Assembly (NCBI RefSeq): GCF_029626155.1
Contig: NZ_JARUBL010000001.1
Location: 6,290,501-6,354,500, forward strand
DNA length: 64,000 nucleotides
Source of the DNA: Solwaraspora sp. WMMD1047
Lineage (GTDB): Bacteria; Actinomycetota; Actinomycetes; Mycobacteriales; Micromonosporaceae
Direction of reading: 5' to 3'
In this document: positions 59,965-64,000 of the stretch, in pieces
How positions within the stretch are numbered: the first letter of the stretch is position 1
How the letters are laid out: each line of letters begins with the position of its first letter
Program-made: the position numbers and the translations under genes
The notes under the pieces: generated by a model
Told to the model about the DNA's origin: nothing
The model's database searches: none
What the model saw: the letters and a program-made list of their open reading frames with translations, nothing else

Positions 59965-60921
59965 TCAGGACTCGCGCAGCGAGCGGCCGGTCTTGGTGAG
60001 GAAGACGTCGTCGAGGCTGGGGCGGTGCAGCTCGATCGAGCTGAGGGTGACCCCGGCGGTGTCGAGGGTGCGCAGGATCTGCGGGATGGCGCGGGCGCCG
60101 TCGTCGACGAAGAGTCGCAGCCCGCCATCCTCGGGAGTCTCCAGCTTGGTGACGTACGCCTGGGCGTCGAGCGCCTGGGCGGCGCCGGCGGTGGCGCCGT
60201 CGATGCCGACCAGCACCACGTCGCCGGAGATCTCGCGCTTCAGCTCGGCGGGGGTGCCCTCGGCGACGACCTCGCCGTGGTCCATGATCGCGATCCGGTC
60301 GCAGAGAGCGTCGGCCTCGTCGAGGTAGTGGGTGGTGATGAAGACGGTCATCCCGTCGGCGCGCAGCCGCCGGACCTCGTCCCACATGTGGGCGCGGCTC
60401 TGCGGGTCGAGGCCGGTGGTCGGCTCGTCCAGGAAGACGATCTTCGGCTCGTGGATGATGCCGAGCGCGATGTCGACCCGGCGGCGCTGGCCGCCGGAGT
60501 AGGTCTTGCACTTGCGGTCGGCGTACTCGGTGAGTTCGAAGGCGGCCAGGGCGGCGGTGGCCCGGCGTTGCGCCTCGGCCTTGCTCATGCCGTACATCCG
60601 GGCCTGCAGCACCAGCTCCTCGCGGGCGGTGGACTCGTCCCAGGTGCTGCCGCCCTGGGCCACGTAGCCGATCCGGCGGCGGACCTCGGCCGGGTCGGTG
60701 CGCAGGTCGACGCCGGCCACCATGGCCACCCCGTCGTCGGGCTCGATGAGGGTGGCGAGCATCCGCAGGGTGGTGGTCTTGCCGGCGCCGTTCGGACCGA
60801 GGAAGCCGAAGATCTCGCCGGCCGAGACGACGAGGTCGACGCCGCGTACCGCCTCGACGGTCTTCTTCTCCTTGCCCTGCCGGGAGCTGAACGACTTCCG
60901 CAGGCCCTTGGTCTCGATCAT
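59965..60921 (-). CDS. ABC transporter ATPase (DrrA, daunorubicin-resistance type)
   Basis: A 318-residue ATPase. Walker A GPNGAGKTT at 42-50, signature YSGGQRRRVDIAL, Walker B KIVFLDEPTTGLDP and the H-loop ITTHYLDEADALCDR are all intact. The C-terminal 85 residues are the extra domain of DrrA proteins. It powers the adjacent permease. A PadR gene lies directly upstream on the same strand, and an operator-like palindrome at 61038-61055 is 117 bases before its start, which suggests drug-responsive control. Confidence 0.93.
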   Translation of the reverse strand: MIETKGLRKSFSSRQGKEKKTVEAVRGVDLVVSAGEIFGFLGPNGAGKTTTLRMLATLIEPDDGVAMVAGVDLRTDPAEVRRRIGYVAQGGSTWDESTAREELVLQARMYGMSKAEAQRRATAALAAFELTEYADRKCKTYSGGQRRRVDIALGIIHEPKIVFLDEPTTGLDPQSRAHMWDEVRRLRADGMTVFITTHYLDEADALCDRIAIMDHGEVVAEGTPAELKREISGDVVLVGIDGATAGAAQALDAQAYVTKLETPEDGGLRLFVDDGARAIPQILRTLDTAGVTLSSIELHRPSLDDVFLTKTGRSLRES

Positions 60922-61037
60922 CGCCGCTCCTGGTCAGTCTCGGTCGACAGGGAAACAGCCGACCACGGATCCCCCCGGGACCAGGCGTGACTCGCCCATC
61001 CCCGCATCTCGCCGAAGGCTAGCGCCGCCCGGACGGG

Positions 61038-61055
61038 TTAGTCAAACTTGATTAG
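61038..61055. promoter_or_regulatory. Candidate PadR operator upstream of drrA-type gene
   Basis: TTAGTCAAACTTGATTAG, a near-perfect dyad overlapping the padR stop codon. It shares the core TANTCAAACTTGNTTA with the site at 61679-61694. Confidence 0.65.
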
Positions 61056-61665
61056 TGCCATCTTGAGCATCAGCGGTCGGAAAACCCGCCCAGCCGTCTC
61101 CGGGAGCCATCCCAGCAGGCAGGTACGACACTCCCGACTCGACCCGCTCGGCGGTCCGCTCGCACCAGTCGATCTCGACCTCGGCGCGGGCCGCCGACAG
61201 CTCGATGAACCAGGTGACGTGCACCGGCTTGGCCCGCATCCACTCCGAGTCGACGGTCGCGCGCATGGAGTCGGCCTGCGCCCGCAGCAGCCGGGACCGG
61301 TTGCGCAGCGCGGCGGCGGCCTCCTCACGCGGCAGCGCCGGCAGGAACGAGATCGCCGCGGCGAACGGATCGGCCGGCTGGCGAAGCTCCCACCAGACCT
61401 GCCGCAGCAGCGTCTCGAACTCGTCCACCCCGGTCGGGGTGATCTCGTAGCTGGTCCGCGCCGGCCGGGACCCCACCTGTTCGGTCGAGACCGTCCGCAG
61501 CAGGCCCTCGTCGGCGAGCTTGCGCAGCGCGTGGTAGATCGAACCGGGCGCGACGTTGGCCCACCGGTCGGCACCCCAGCTCAGCAACTCCCGCCGCACG
61601 TCATAGCCGTGCACCGGTTGCATCCACTTGACCAGGCCGAGGATCATCATGCGGGTCGCCGACAT
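61042..61665 (-). CDS. PadR-family transcriptional regulator
   Basis: A 207-residue regulator. The PadR winged helix (about 1-85) has MILGLVKWMQPVHGYDVRREL, SIYHALRKLADEGLL and TSYEITPTGVDEFE; the C-terminal helical domain (about 95-190) makes the dimer. It probably represses itself and the exporter downstream until a drug binds. The ATG at 61665 is used because the conserved domain begins there; the frame up to 61746 is a shadow. A matching operator lies 14 bases before the ATG. Confidence 0.88.
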   Translation of the reverse strand: MSATRMMILGLVKWMQPVHGYDVRRELLSWGADRWANVAPGSIYHALRKLADEGLLRTVSTEQVGSRPARTSYEITPTGVDEFETLLRQVWWELRQPADPFAAAISFLPALPREEAAAALRNRSRLLRAQADSMRATVDSEWMRAKPVHVTWFIELSAARAEVEIDWCERTAERVESGVSYLPAGMAPGDGWAGFPTADAQDGTNQV

Positions 61666-61678
61666 GTTCGCCAGCCTA

Positions 61679-61694
61679 TAAGCAAGTTTGAGTA
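61679..61694. promoter_or_regulatory. Candidate PadR operator upstream of padR
   Basis: On the minus strand TACTCAAACTTGCTTA, the same dyad as at 61038-61055, overlapping the padR promoter region (TATAGG lies next to it). Confidence 0.65.
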
Positions 61695-61793
61695 GGCCCG
61701 GACACGCTGAGTGCGGCATCCCACAGCCGGCAAAAGACCAGGTCACCAGGGCTCGCCGATAGACTTGGCCCGCCCTGTTGGGGAGGGAGCAAC

Positions 61794-64000
<2,207 letters not shown>

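Overview
The window is about 70% G+C. Its gene content is typical of an actinomycete, most likely Micromonosporaceae or a near relative: GuaB1, an acyl-CoA carboxylase with an epsilon subunit, DUF4245 beside glpX, a GTP-type PEP carboxykinase, an F420-type oxidoreductase, and many leaderless genes with a TANNNT box 6-8 bases before a GTG or ATG. This is inferred from families and codon use, not from a database match.

Layout. 1-9.7 kb: a truncated membrane protein, two small membrane proteins with Gly/Asp tails, rmuC, a secreted subtilase, a lipoprotein, ispH, xseA and xseB. 9.7-16.9 kb: a lipoprotein, then a minus-strand operon that reads as an oligo-urea (biuret, perhaps triuret) nitrogen pathway: GntR regulator, allophanate hydrolase, biuret amidohydrolase, a paralogous cysteine hydrolase, an NCS2-type permease and an AtzH/HpxZ-like protein. 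17-22 kb: a SelT/W-like protein, a tandem LtrA fusion and an SCP2-glycogen debranching fusion. 22-30.9 kb: DUF4245, glpX, a flavin oxidoreductase, a rhomboid, a lytic transglycosylase-like protein, a PIN-PhoH ATPase, small unknowns and a HTH regulator. 31-38.9 kb: otsB, an isoprenyl transferase, a geranylgeranyl-reductase-type protein, pckG, two GtrA proteins and a MaoC protein. 38.9-52.2 kb: a PH protein, birA, pccB, then a mixed block (YciI/Crp, ketopantoate reductase-like, ArsR/SRPBCC, M50, Uma2, LLM oxidoreductase, small GntR) and a receptor Ser/Thr kinase.

52.2-57.6 kb is the clearest accessory region. The orphan epsilon subunit accE is followed by a three-gene cassette resembling type VII secretion substrates plus a mycosin protease, part of it at about 48% G+C, then a complete IS4-family element with a 10-bp target duplication. 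The element sits exactly in the centre of a symmetrical palindrome and carries a hairpin that covers its own ribosome binding site. 57.6-64 kb returns to housekeeping: maf, an O-methyltransferase, a DrrAB-type exporter with a PadR regulator and matching operators, the acyl-CoA carboxylase alpha subunit, and the start of guaB1.

How parts fit: pccB (beta), accE (epsilon), the biotinylated alpha subunit and birA together would make and biotinylate a propionyl/acetyl-CoA carboxylase, although the genes lie in three places. No tRNA, rRNA or CRISPR array was seen.
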